Source of the DNA: Clostridium thailandense
GTDB taxonomy: Bacteria; Bacillota; Clostridia; Clostridiales; Clostridiaceae
Assembly (NCBI RefSeq): GCF_019207025.1
Contig: NZ_JAEEGC010000137.1
Location: forward strand, 1 to 64,000
Length of the DNA stretch: 64,000 bases
Reading direction: 5' to 3'
The notes under the pieces are model-generated. The model was not told the origin of the DNA and searched no databases. It saw only the letters and a program-made list of their open reading frames with translations. Below, piece after piece: positions 25,907 to 34,031 of this stretch. How positions within the stretch are numbered: the first letter of the stretch is position 1; each line of letters begins with the position of its first letter. Made by a program: the position numbers and the translations under genes.

Positions 25907-26737
25907 ATGAATAATACTGATTTTATTAAAGTTAATTCTGAGACATGTACTAAATGTGGATTATGTGTAAAAGTTTGCAGAGGAACTCTAGTAATGAGTA
26001 ATCTCGGACCCAAAGTTGCTAAAGATCTTTGTATTGAATGTGGACATTGCGTCGCGATTTGTCCAAATGCAGCTTTGGACAGTATCAGAACTCCCTTACA
26101 GAATCAAATAGCAATAAAAAAAGAGTATATGATAGATTCTGATATTGCTGCAGGCTTTCTTCGTTCTAGAAGATCCGTGCGCAGCTTTCAGAAGAAGGGC
26201 GTGCCTCGGGATACTGTTCGTGAGCTTCTTGATATAGCCAGATTTGCACCTACAGCCTGTAATTCTCAAGGAATTTCGTATCAAGTGATAGACAATCCTG
26301 ATACTTTGCATCAAATTACTTCTGTTATAGCAGATTGGGCTGAGCAGGCTATGGAGACAGGTTCTTTAAAGAATTCACCATGGATTCAAAATACCGCTTC
26401 TACTATAGCTCAATATCGTAAAGATGGCAAAGACACTATTTTAAGAGATGCACCATGTTTAATAGTAGCAACAGCTGAGAAAGAACAAAAAACGCTTGGC
26501 CGTGATAACACACATTTTTCATTAGTATACGCTCAATTATATGCTCCAACATTAGGACTAGGTAGCTGTTGGTCAGGATTGTTCGAGTATTGTGTTACAG
26601 ATGAATATAAGCCACTACTGAAAATACTCAATATTTCCCAAGATAGAGTAGTAACCGCCGGGCTATTAATAGGATATCCGTTATATAGTTTTAAACGGTT
26701 AGTGGATAGAGCTCCTTTGCAGGTTACTTGGGAATAA
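25907..26737 (+). CDS. Nitroreductase family protein with N-terminal 2[4Fe-4S] ferredoxin domain
   Basis: 276 residues. Residues 1-60 hold CTKCGLCVKVC and CIECGHCVAICP. The nitroreductase domain follows with SRRSVRSFQKKGVP (FMN-binding start), ARFAPTACNSQG and GLGSCWSGLFEY. Ferredoxin-fused nitroreductases take electrons from reduced ferredoxin instead of NAD(P)H. RBS GAGAGGA. Substrate unknown. Confidence 0.9.
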   Translation: MNNTDFIKVNSETCTKCGLCVKVCRGTLVMSNLGPKVAKDLCIECGHCVAICPNAALDSIRTPLQNQIAIKKEYMIDSDIAAGFLRSRRSVRSFQKKGVPRDTVRELLDIARFAPTACNSQGISYQVIDNPDTLHQITSVIADWAEQAMETGSLKNSPWIQNTASTIAQYRKDGKDTILRDAPCLIVATAEKEQKTLGRDNTHFSLVYAQLYAPTLGLGSCWSGLFEYCVTDEYKPLLKILNISQDRVVTAGLLIGYPLYSFKRLVDRAPLQVTWE

Positions 26738-26753
26738 GGAAAGTGGAATGCAA

Positions 26754-26782
26754 AAGGCAACCTCACAAAGCAAGGTTGCCTT
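26754..26782 (+). terminator. Terminator after the ferredoxin-nitroreductase gene
   Basis: AAGGCAACCT (26754-26763) and AGGTTGCCTT (26773-26782) form a perfect 10-bp stem; the T tail is short. Confidence 0.65.
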
Positions 26783-26790
26783 CTAGACTA

Positions 26791-26961
26791 TTACCTAAGC
26801 AAAGACGATAGTATTGCTGTTATTAATAGTCTAATTATCCATATTGAGATATTATCGGCATTATCGTACAATGGTTTTAAATCAATTGTAACTATTTTAT
26901 AATGCACAGAAAGTATCACTAAGGATAACGCTAAAATTACTACCAATATAAGTTGATGCAT
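26791..26961 (-). CDS. Small two-segment membrane protein (56 aa)
   Basis: An ATG at 26961 behind AAAGGGGG opens 56 codons. Residues 1-20 (MHQLILVVILALSLVILSVH) form one hydrophobic segment and IWIIRLLITAILSSLL near the end forms a second, joined by an acidic loop with KPLYDNADN. No family recognised. The strong RBS and the two clean membrane segments make a real small protein likely. A toxin or membrane-stress role is possible but not supported directly. Confidence 0.5.
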   Translation of the reverse strand: MHQLILVVILALSLVILSVHYKIVTIDLKPLYDNADNISIWIIRLLITAILSSLLR

Positions 26962-27164
26962 AATTATAGTTCCCCCTTTAAATAATTCTTAAATTATTTA
27001 TCAGGCGTATATTAATAATTTGCATCTTTTGCTAACAAATTTATAAACCTTTGTATGCAAGCTTTTAATCCATGGTAGTATATAATAAATAATTACCATA
27101 AGTTGTAGTTTTATTCAGCTTAAGGTAGAAGGTTATAAATAGAAATTTGAAAGGGGATATAAAG

Positions 27165-27578
27165 ATGTTAGATAAAATACCCACAAGAGAGGATTTGATT
27201 GCTTTAATTGGAAAACCATTATTTGAAACTTGGACAGCATTATGTGACATGATTGAGCAAAAATATGAAATGGAACATTTATGGAACAATGGAGGTAAAG
27301 CATGGAAATATGAGTACAAATATCGTAGAGGTGGAAAAACACTTTGTGCATTATATGTGAAAGAAAATTGTCTTGGGTTTATGGTTATTTTAGGAAAAGA
27401 TGAACGGATAAAATTTGAGGAAGATAAACAAAATTATTCTCTTGAGGTGCAAAAAATCTATGATGAAACAAAGACCTACCATGACGGAAAGTGGATGATG
27501 TTTGAGTTAACGGATACTTCTCTATTTTCAGATATAGAAAAATTGTTGCTTATTAAAAGAAAACCCAATAAAAAATGA
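27165..27578 (+). CDS. DUF3788 family protein
   Basis: 137 residues, ATG behind GAAAGGGG; a further in-frame ATG 18 bp upstream is disfavoured. Recognised from WTALCDMIEQKYEMEHLWN, WKYEYKYRRGGKTLCALY, and GFMVILGKDER, with a HDGKWMMFEL end. These small proteins fall in the DUF3788/YdhG-like group. Function unknown. Confidence 0.78.
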   Translation: MLDKIPTREDLIALIGKPLFETWTALCDMIEQKYEMEHLWNNGGKAWKYEYKYRRGGKTLCALYVKENCLGFMVILGKDERIKFEEDKQNYSLEVQKIYDETKTYHDGKWMMFELTDTSLFSDIEKLLLIKRKPNKK

Positions 27579-27633
27579 TTGTCAAATTTTAATTTAAAGT
27601 TGAGCAATATAGTAATTTTGTTAAGGAAAATAC

Positions 27634-27828
27634 ATGGTGACAAAAATGAATGATGATAGATGTGAATTGATACAAAACTTAGATAAGTTGCACACAATCG
27701 AGTTGGGAGTTGGCAGAATTAAAAAAATAAATTGGAATCCTCATGAAAGACTTAGAAAAATTATTTGGAGATATAATAAGAAGTACACAGTTAAAGGTAA
27801 GAAAAACTGTGAGAATAAAAGAAACTGA
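27634..27828 (+). pseudogene. Degenerate DUF3781-like gene
   Basis: 64 codons. The first half (ELIQNLDKLHTIELGVGRIK) matches DUF3781, whose intact members continue through a conserved NLxLxxDDVVxWC region. Here the frame departs into basic residues (NWNPHERLRKIIWRYNKK), so a frameshift or deletion is likely. RBS AAGGA lies before the ATG. Confidence 0.55.
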
Positions 27829-27831
27829 AAT

Positions 27832-27880
27832 AGCCAGTTAAGGAGAACTATGTTTTTTAACTGGCTTCTATTATTTTAAA
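27832..27880 (+). terminator. Terminator after the DUF3781-like gene
   Basis: AGCCAGTTA (27832-27840) pairs with TAACTGGCT (27858-27866), then TCTATTATTTT. Confidence 0.7.
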
Positions 27881-27938
27881 CAGTTTTTTTATGTATTTCT
27901 TAAGCATATAAAATTGTTAATCAACATCTATAATAATT

Positions 27939-28607
27939 TTAATATATACGATTAAATTTAATAGCAAAATGCTGTATTCTTTCATGCATATCGATTTTCA
28001 TTACTTCCTCACTTAATTCTGGTACAAAAATTTCAGAAACAAGTAATAAAAAATAATCTTTCAAAGCTTGTTCGTGATTTAGCCCATTTTCAAATAAATA
28101 ATTTCTATTTATTAACTTTGTAATCATTACACGGTCTTGCAATATAAGCAGCTTGCTATTAAGGTGCTTATAGAACACACCTTTATTTTTTCCAGCCTCA
28201 AAAAAAACTTCTATTTGTCTATTTCTTTCCTTTAATTGCGTGCTAATGTATAAATATAAGTTAGGATAATTCTTGTTTAATTCATCTATAAAAAGATCAG
28301 TAGCAGTGCCCCATAAAGCCACATTTTGATAAAAGAAATCAGGAAATCCTTTTATAAAGGTTTCTCTCTCATCCAGTTCAGTAGGAACTTTAACGGTTTT
28401 AATGAAATTTACATATTTAGCTACAACAGCAGCTATAACTTCTTCTTTTGAAGAAAAATATTGATAAAGCTTAGCTCTGCTTACTGTCATAATTTTTGCG
28501 ATATCTTCCATTTTTAAATTTGCAAAGCCCTTAGTTATTATATATTCCTGAATCTTTTGAATCATTTCAGCTTTTATTTGATCTTTATCAGCCAATCTAA
28601 ACACCAT
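27939..28607 (-). CDS. TetR/AcrR family regulator
   Basis: 222 residues with an N-terminal HTH (ITKGFANLKMEDIAKIM, TVSRAKLYQYFSSKEEV). The start is uncertain: the ATG at 28607 is too close to AAAGG, and a TTG four codons inside has better spacing. It is divergent from an aldo/keto reductase gene with a dyad between them, so it probably regulates that gene. Confidence 0.86.
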   Translation of the reverse strand: MVFRLADKDQIKAEMIQKIQEYIITKGFANLKMEDIAKIMTVSRAKLYQYFSSKEEVIAAVVAKYVNFIKTVKVPTELDERETFIKGFPDFFYQNVALWGTATDLFIDELNKNYPNLYLYISTQLKERNRQIEVFFEAGKNKGVFYKHLNSKLLILQDRVMITKLINRNYLFENGLNHEQALKDYFLLLVSEIFVPELSEEVMKIDMHERIQHFAIKFNRIY

Positions 28608-28661
28608 CCTTTTTCCAAATAGATTATAACTGATTTATGGACAATAGTCAAAATAGACAAA

Positions 28662-28714
28662 ATACACTAAATGTGTATAATATGTTTGACATGTATATTT
28701 ATATGTGCTATCTT
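28662..28714 (+). promoter_or_regulatory. Palindrome and promoter between tetR and aldo/keto reductase genes
   Basis: ATACAC (28662-28667) and GTGTAT (28673-28678) form a 17-bp dyad. TTGACA (28686-28691) and TATCTT (28709-28714) at 17-bp spacing form a rightward promoter. Confidence 0.6.
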
Positions 28715-28746
28715 ATTGTTAAAGATAATCTTAATAATTTAAATCT

Positions 28747-28839
28747 GAAGATACTTTTATAGCTACTGAAATGGCTCATCAATTGTATGATGCTTGTCTT
28801 TCAGAAAAAGAATTAATTAATTGGAGGATAATATTATGA
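28747..28839 (+). pseudogene. Alpha/beta hydrolase C-terminal fragment
   Basis: In-frame EDTFIATEMAHQLYDACLSE and KELI match the region before the catalytic His of small alpha/beta hydrolases. The fragment ends in the RBS of the aldo/keto reductase gene. It shows that a hydrolase gene was deleted here. Confidence 0.5.
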
Positions 28840-29831
28840 CATTAAGCAAACGAAAACTTGGAAATCAAGGCCTTGAGGTATCAGCTATTGGGCTTGGCTG
28901 CATGGGCATGAGTCAATATTATGGACCAGCGGATGAAAAAGAGTCTATTGCTACTCTTCATAGAGCTATAGAAGTAGGATGCAACTTCTTTGATACAGCT
29001 CAAGGTTACGGTCCACTAACTAATGAAGAATTATTAGGACGTGCTTTCAAAGGAAGACGCCATGAGGTAATCCTTGCTACAAAATTTGGTTTCCGTTTTA
29101 AAGATGGTAAACAAGTAGGTGCAGAGAGGGCCAGTAAACCTGCAGAAATCAGAGAAGCAGTAGAAGGCTCATTACTTCGTCTAGGTACTGACTATATTGA
29201 CTTAATATATCAACATCGTATTGATCCTGCGGTACCTATTGAAGAGGTTGCAGGAACGGTAGGTGACTTAGTTAAAGAAGGGAAAGTAAGATTTTTCGGA
29301 CTTTCAGAGGCTGGGGTAGCTAACATTCGTCGAGCGCATGCCGTTCATCCTGTTTCTGCCCTACAAAGTGAGTATTCCCTTTGGGAACGTAATTTAGAAG
29401 AAGATATAATACCTGTACTTAGAGAACTGGGGATTGGACTCGTACCATTTTGTCCACTTGGAAGAGGTTTTTTAACTGGTAATGTTATGAGAGCAGAGGA
29501 ATATTCAGAATATGATTATAGGCGTAATGATCCACGTTATCAAGGAAAGAACTACGATTCCAATGTGGAGGCTGCAAAGATAGTACATCTCATTGCAAAT
29601 AAAATACAGGTTAAGCCTGGACAAGTTGCTCTTGCTTGGATTTTACACAAAGGTAAGGACATCGTACCTATTCCTGGTACTAAACATCAAAAATATCTTG
29701 AAGAAAACGTAGCTTCAGAATCTATAAAACTTGATGCTGCAGAAATGAACTTGCTGGATGATGCATTAGCTATGGGAAAAGTATCTGGAAATCGCTATCC
29801 AGATTGGGTTATGGAAACCATCGATCGCTAG
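28836..29831 (+). CDS. Aldo/keto reductase
   Basis: 331 residues from the ATG at 28836, behind GGAGG; a TTG five codons upstream overlaps the RBS. Motifs: GLGCMGMS, the catalytic Asp-Tyr in FFDTAQGYG, Lys in ILATKFGF, and YQHRID as the His-containing segment. AKR13/YakC-like class. It reduces aldehydes or ketones with NADPH; the true substrate is unknown. The divergent TetR gene suggests inducibility. Confidence 0.93.
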   Translation: MTLSKRKLGNQGLEVSAIGLGCMGMSQYYGPADEKESIATLHRAIEVGCNFFDTAQGYGPLTNEELLGRAFKGRRHEVILATKFGFRFKDGKQVGAERASKPAEIREAVEGSLLRLGTDYIDLIYQHRIDPAVPIEEVAGTVGDLVKEGKVRFFGLSEAGVANIRRAHAVHPVSALQSEYSLWERNLEEDIIPVLRELGIGLVPFCPLGRGFLTGNVMRAEEYSEYDYRRNDPRYQGKNYDSNVEAAKIVHLIANKIQVKPGQVALAWILHKGKDIVPIPGTKHQKYLEENVASESIKLDAAEMNLLDDALAMGKVSGNRYPDWVMETIDR

Positions 29832-29888
29832 AAGGATATATGGATAGCCTTAGGTGTAAATGAACCTATAGAAAAGGAGAGAAACATT

Positions 29889-30059
29889 ATGGAATATTTA
29901 GAATTTGGTAAAACAGGAATGCAAGTGTCAAGATTTGGACTTGGATGTATGCGCTTTCCTTCTGATGAAAAGGAAGCTATTGAAATGGTACATTATGCCA
30001 TAGATATAAGAGATGCTCATGAAGAATTTATGGAATATACTTATCTACCACGAAGATAA
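29889..30059 (+). pseudogene. Truncated aldo/keto reductase
   Basis: 56 codons with RBS AAAAGGAGAG. MEYLEFGKTGMQVSRFGLGC and MRFPSDEKEAIEM are the N-terminus of the iron-sulfur-type aldo/keto reductase group. After about 40 residues the frame joins unrelated sequence and stops at 30057. The rest of the gene (about 330 residues) is missing. Confidence 0.75.
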
Positions 30060-30137
30060 GATTTAAAAATTAAGAAAATGGGATGACAAAAACTATTGAA
30101 AAGAAAAATAGTTTTTGTATAATATAAATAGACTCAA

Positions 30138-30344
30138 ATATAAACATGAGAAAATATAAATGTAAAGGTGTTCTAAACACGGTATTTTTTTGCCTATTTA
30201 TGAATATGATATAAGATTTTAATACATATAACTTTTTAATCAAGTTGTATAAATTAAAGTCCTATATTTCATGTTTATATTTTTGTCATATAACTATGAG
30301 GTTGTAAGTGAACTTGTGTTCATTTGCAGCCTTTTTATTTTTTT
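30138..30344 (+). promoter_or_regulatory. Attenuator leader of a tet-like gene
   Basis: AGGTTGTAAGTGAAC (30299-30313) pairs with GTTCATTTGCAGCCT (30318-30332) with G-T pairs and is followed by TTTTTATTTTTTT, a complete terminator just ahead of the ruined gene. Upstream, ATATAAACATGA (30138-30149) and TCATGTTTATAT (30269-30280) are perfect 12-bp arms that could compete as an alternative fold. Such leaders control ribosomal-protection resistance genes. Confidence 0.7.
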
Positions 30345-30358
30345 AGGAGATTATTAGT

Positions 30359-30427
30359 ATGATTAAGATATTAAGAATACAAAGCACAAAGAAATTTTTT
30401 CATAATATAAGGATGGTGAATAAATAG
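30359..30427 (+). CDS. Putative leader peptide (22 aa)
   Basis: ATG behind TTTTAGGAG, right after the attenuator: MIKILRIQSTKKFFHNIRMV, then NK and stop. It lies between the attenuator and the tet-like start, where leader peptides of resistance genes are found. It could also be chance. Confidence 0.35.
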   Translation: MIKILRIQSTKKFFHNIRMVNK

Positions 30428-30441
30428 TAGCGAATAAATAT

Positions 30442-30824
30442 ATGAAAAGGATTAATATAGGAATTGTGGCTCACGTTGATGCGGGAAAAACAACTACAAC
30501 TGAAAATCTTTTATACTACAGTGGAGCTATATTAGTTATATCTGCAGTAGAAGGTATTCAATCCCAGATCAGTAGGATCATTACCAAAGTCTTTCCAAAA
30601 TGCCATTGAGGAAGCAGTTGTTAAGACGAGCAAACAGGGTCTATTTGGATGGGAAGTTACTGATATAAAAGTTACACTCACCTGTGGAGAATTTTTTAGT
30701 CCAGCTAGCGCTCCTGCTGATAGAAGTACCATTTGAATTTGCTAAAACTCGCCAAAAGTCAAACTATGACCCTTTAAATAAAAAAGAGTATTTGCTTCAT
30801 AAGTTAAATGCAATTAGAGATTAA
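30442..30824 (+). pseudogene. Collapsed ribosomal-protection (Tet-like) GTPase gene
   Basis: Three collinear pieces of a 640-residue family are squeezed into 380 bp. The first is MKRINIGIVAHVDAGKTTTT with ENLLYYSGA, joined directly to ILVISAVEGIQ, so the G2 and G3 regions are deleted. After a frame change come SFQNAIEEAV, GLFGWEVTDIKV and SPASAPADRS from domains IV-V. After a second change comes the C-terminal tail ending LHKLNAIRD. The gene cannot make a working factor. It is distinct from the intact fused GTPase at 8259. Confidence 0.85.
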
Positions 30825-30841
30825 TGAAAGGAATGATTGAG

Positions 30842-30940
30842 ATGATTGTACCTATTTTAGGAAAAGCAATAGGCGAAGAAGAAGCAAGAAAAGAAATGAC
30901 CACTTTATTACCAACTCTTAAACGTTGGCAAAAAGTATAA
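30842..30940 (+). CDS. Small ORF or gene tail (32 aa)
   Basis: ATG behind GAAAGGA opens MIVPILGKAIGEEEARKEMT and TLLPTLKRWQKV. The sequence looks like the helical end of a larger protein. No family recognised; it may be a remnant in the decay zone. Confidence 0.3.
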   Translation: MIVPILGKAIGEEEARKEMTTLLPTLKRWQKV

Positions 30941-31057
30941 TTTATGTAAAACTTAATATAGATTATTAGAGAATTTACTAATTAGCGCAACTAAATTGAC
31001 TACAGTAAACACGTGGTATATGATGAAGGTGAATTAATAATTTTGAAAGGTGAAACT

Positions 31058-31888
31058 ATGAATATAAATAACTTGTTTTTTAATCTTCATTACTGCAATT
31101 GTAGGCAACCAGGTGGAGAAGTGAAATATTCAAGTATAATTAATAGAACTCTTCAGCATCATGAAATAATTTTAATTACCGGGGGCAAGGGATATATTAG
31201 ATCTCTGCATAAAAGCTATGATCTAAAGGAAGGTACTTTATTATATCTTAGTCCCAATGTTCGATACTCTGCAGATATAGATTCTGCGGAACCTATTTGC
31301 TTTTTTTCAGTACATTTCAGTTATGTAACGGTAGGAATTAATAATGATAAATGGGATATTACAGAGGAAGTTGACACTTTACCATTAGATTTTGTGCAAA
31401 GCTTAAAGGACTGTTATCTAGTTAATAATGTATTTAAGAGGTTAGTAGAAAATTGGATGGCGAAACTCCCAAAGTATGAATTCATAGCGAAAGCTTTACT
31501 TCAGGAATTGATATTTGAAATCTTTCAAAATATAAGAAATAATAACCATGACTATTCAGCTTCTTTAAAGGTTGATAGAGTTATTGAATATATGCGTGGC
31601 AACATAGATAATAAAATTACTTTGACGGATTTATCTAAACTGGTGCACTTATCCCCTACATATTTATCTGGAATTTTTAAAGAAACTACAGGGTATTCTG
31701 TGATAGAATTTTTTAATAAGATGAAAGTTGATAAAGCCAAAGAGCTAATTATCGATGGCGATAAAAAAATAAAAGAAGTAGCTAAAATACTTGGCTTCAC
31801 TGATGAATTTTACTTTAGTAGGATATTTAAAAAAATTGAAGGCATAAGTCCTTTAGAGTTTTATCATAAAAATGTCCATGGATATTAA
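31058..31888 (+). CDS. AraC family regulator, unrelated to copies A-C
   Basis: 276 residues from ATG behind AAAGGTG. A cupin-like N-terminal domain (LITGGKGYIRSLHKSYDLKEG) is followed by the double HTH (ITLTDLSKLVHLSPTYLSGI, EVAKILGFTDEFYFSRIFKK). It belongs to the sugar/virulence type rather than the AraC_N type. The metallo-beta-lactamase-fold gene lies 73 bp downstream and may be its target. Confidence 0.9.
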   Translation: MNINNLFFNLHYCNCRQPGGEVKYSSIINRTLQHHEIILITGGKGYIRSLHKSYDLKEGTLLYLSPNVRYSADIDSAEPICFFSVHFSYVTVGINNDKWDITEEVDTLPLDFVQSLKDCYLVNNVFKRLVENWMAKLPKYEFIAKALLQELIFEIFQNIRNNNHDYSASLKVDRVIEYMRGNIDNKITLTDLSKLVHLSPTYLSGIFKETTGYSVIEFFNKMKVDKAKELIIDGDKKIKEVAKILGFTDEFYFSRIFKKIEGISPLEFYHKNVHGY

Positions 31889-31961
31889 AATCTTGCATGG
31901 AACAAGGGCACTTTCATGCTTATAATTAGGACGTAATTATATATGATGGAGGAAAATTTAA

Positions 31962-32606
31962 ATGAAGATTAAATGGTTTGGGCAATCATGTTTTATGATA
32001 ACCTCTGAAAATGGAACTAAAATAGTAACAGATCCATATAATAAAATGCTTGGGTATAAATTACCTGAAATTGAAGCAAATATAGTATCTACAAGTCATG
32101 AACACGGTGATCACAATAATGTAAAGGCAGTCAAAGGTAATTTTGTGCACATAAATGAATCAGGTGAATTTTCAAAAGATGGTATTGAGATAAAGGGTGT
32201 AAAGACATTTCATGATAAAGCTTCAGGAGCCAAGAGAGGTAAAAATACCATATATAACTTTAAAGTTGATGGAATAAATATCTGTCACTGTGGGGATCTT
32301 GGACATACTCTGGATTCTAATTTCGTGAAGGAAATAGGTAATGTAGACATACTGCTTCTTCCTGTTGGCGGTAGAGCTACAATAGATGCCATTGATGCAG
32401 TTACTGTAATGAAGCAGTTAAACCCTATAGTGGTTATACCGATGCATTACAGAACTAAAGCATTAGGATTAATAGGTTATATATTTAGTAAGGTTGATAA
32501 ATTTATAACAGCTTCAGGGTTGAAAGTAAAGGAAGATGATGTATTGAAATTAAATCAAGAGAATATTAATGATTATTCTGGGATTGTTGTTCTTAAATAT
32601 GATTAA
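31962..32606 (+). CDS. Metallo-beta-lactamase-fold hydrolase (UlaG-like)
   Basis: 214 residues. The zinc motif H-x-H-x-D-H is in STSHEHGDHNN; a second-site Asp lies in CHCGDLGH and the last His in VVIPMHYRTK. MKIKWFGQSCFMI is the typical start of the UlaG/YtkL group. RBS GGAGG. Substrate unknown. Confidence 0.9.
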   Translation: MKIKWFGQSCFMITSENGTKIVTDPYNKMLGYKLPEIEANIVSTSHEHGDHNNVKAVKGNFVHINESGEFSKDGIEIKGVKTFHDKASGAKRGKNTIYNFKVDGINICHCGDLGHTLDSNFVKEIGNVDILLLPVGGRATIDAIDAVTVMKQLNPIVVIPMHYRTKALGLIGYIFSKVDKFITASGLKVKEDDVLKLNQENINDYSGIVVLKYD

Positions 32607-32728
32607 TTAGCAAGAATCCTCGGGGGAATGTTATGGGCTTTAGTTCGTATATTATGTATACTTGCAGCGTATATTTATTTTTAGTATAATTTGAATACCA
32701 TGAAAAAATTAAGGAGCGTTTTCAAATC

Positions 32729-33673
32729 ATGAATATATATAGTAAGTATTACATTCCAGAAACGGATAACACTGAGAGACTACTGGAATCAAAAATGAAC
32801 AAGCTTGCACGTTTGTTGTATACTTATGCTCCGTATGACGGCATTTTAAATCTACCCATCTCTGGTCTAACTATCATCCGATATTCAGGCACAGACATGG
32901 ATTGCTCAAAGACTTTCTATCTGCCTTCTTTAGCCATTGTTGCACAAGGGGCAAAGTCCATTATAATAGGTCAAGAGACATACCAACTTGGTAAATCACA
33001 AATGATAATGCAGCCGGTTACCTTGCCGGTTTCACTACGAACTATGGAGGCAAGCAAGTCCGAACCTCTCCTCGCTATCAGGATGGATCTTAATCCAAAG
33101 CGGATTGCAGAGATGGCTCTAAAAATATATCCTTATGGTTTGCATCAAAGAAAGCAGTGGCAAGCCGGGTATGTCATGAATGCTGATGTAAGTGTTATCG
33201 ACGCAGTGATAAGGCTTCTGGAGTGTCTCCAAAAGCCTAAAGATATGAAATTCATTGTGCCGCTCATTATGGATGAAATAATAATTCGTATACTTCACAG
33301 TTCTGTTGGCGTTTATGTTGCTGCAATGGGTTTTGCAGACTCGGGAGTACATCAGGTAGCAGATGCAATTGCCTGGCTTCGTGATAATTTTTCTCAGCCG
33401 GTTAAGGTTTCAGATTTGGCAAAGCTCACACATATGAGTGTATCTTCTTTTCGCGATCATTTTAAAGCGGTAACTTCGATGACACCTATGCAATATCAAA
33501 AAGCTCTGCGTCTACAGGAGGCGAGGCAGCTAATGTTGTATCAGCACATGGACGCGGCTACTGCCTGTAGAATGGCTGGGTATGTGAGCAATTCTCAGTT
33601 TAGCCGGGATTACAGCAGTTTTTATGGAGTTTCTCCAAGAAAAGATATAGCCAGATTGCGTCAGCAATCTTAA
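32729..33673 (+). CDS. AraC family regulator, copy C
   Basis: 314 residues, paralogous to copies A and B along the whole length (LPISGLTIIRYSG, LPSLAIVAQGAKS, VSDLAKLTHMSVSSFRDHFK). GGAG lies 12 bp before the ATG. Its downstream gene is the second copy of the AraC-linked flavoprotein, with the operator between them, so loci A and C are duplicates in inverted orientation about 26 kb apart. Confidence 0.92.
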   Translation: MNIYSKYYIPETDNTERLLESKMNKLARLLYTYAPYDGILNLPISGLTIIRYSGTDMDCSKTFYLPSLAIVAQGAKSIIIGQETYQLGKSQMIMQPVTLPVSLRTMEASKSEPLLAIRMDLNPKRIAEMALKIYPYGLHQRKQWQAGYVMNADVSVIDAVIRLLECLQKPKDMKFIVPLIMDEIIIRILHSSVGVYVAAMGFADSGVHQVADAIAWLRDNFSQPVKVSDLAKLTHMSVSSFRDHFKAVTSMTPMQYQKALRLQEARQLMLYQHMDAATACRMAGYVSNSQFSRDYSSFYGVSPRKDIARLRQQS

Positions 33674-33766
33674 AAAACCATACTGACTGAAACTACAGCT
33701 TTTGGCTTAATAGTTCATATGACTTTTAAACTAACAAAAAGAGAATCAAATTACCACATTATGTTG

Positions 33767-33794
33767 CCCGCTGCTGAAAAGTTAGCGGGTTTTC
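33767..33794 (+). terminator. Terminator after AraC copy C
   Basis: CCCGCT (33767-33772) pairs with AGCGGG (33784-33789), then TTTT. It insulates araC from the flavoprotein promoter that follows. Confidence 0.65.
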
Positions 33795-33877
33795 CTTATA
33801 TTCTGCAAGAATATGTCATTGGGTTAACAATCTCAGCTCTCCTATACAACTGGGAAGAGATAATGATTTGGTGAAAA

Positions 33878-33931
33878 AGGCAAAAGGGCAGGTGAAAAAG
33901 GCAAACATCCTTGATATGTAACATATATAAT
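33878..33931 (+). promoter_or_regulatory. AraC-type operator and promoter, copy C
   Basis: AGGCAAA at 33878-33884 and 33899-33905 (21-bp period), each preceded by GTGAAAA, then 20 bp, then TATAAT at 33926-33931. Same geometry as copies A and B. Confidence 0.78.
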
Positions 33932-33942
33932 TAATTTAGTTT

Positions 33943-33989
33943 TTGAACCAGTATTAAGCTGTTCTCTTAGGGGTACCATGCTGGTTTGA
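33943..33989 (+). repeat. TTGAACCA inverted repeat in the flavoprotein leader, copy 2
   Basis: TTGAACCA (33943-33950) and TGGTTTGA (33982-33989) form 8-bp arms with one G-T pair just downstream of the predicted transcription start. It corresponds to 6820-6859 in the twin locus, with a spacing 7 bp longer. Confidence 0.5.
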
Positions 33990-34031
33990 GCAACATTTTA
34001 ATTTTAAGATTGATATCAGGAGGTAAGAAAA

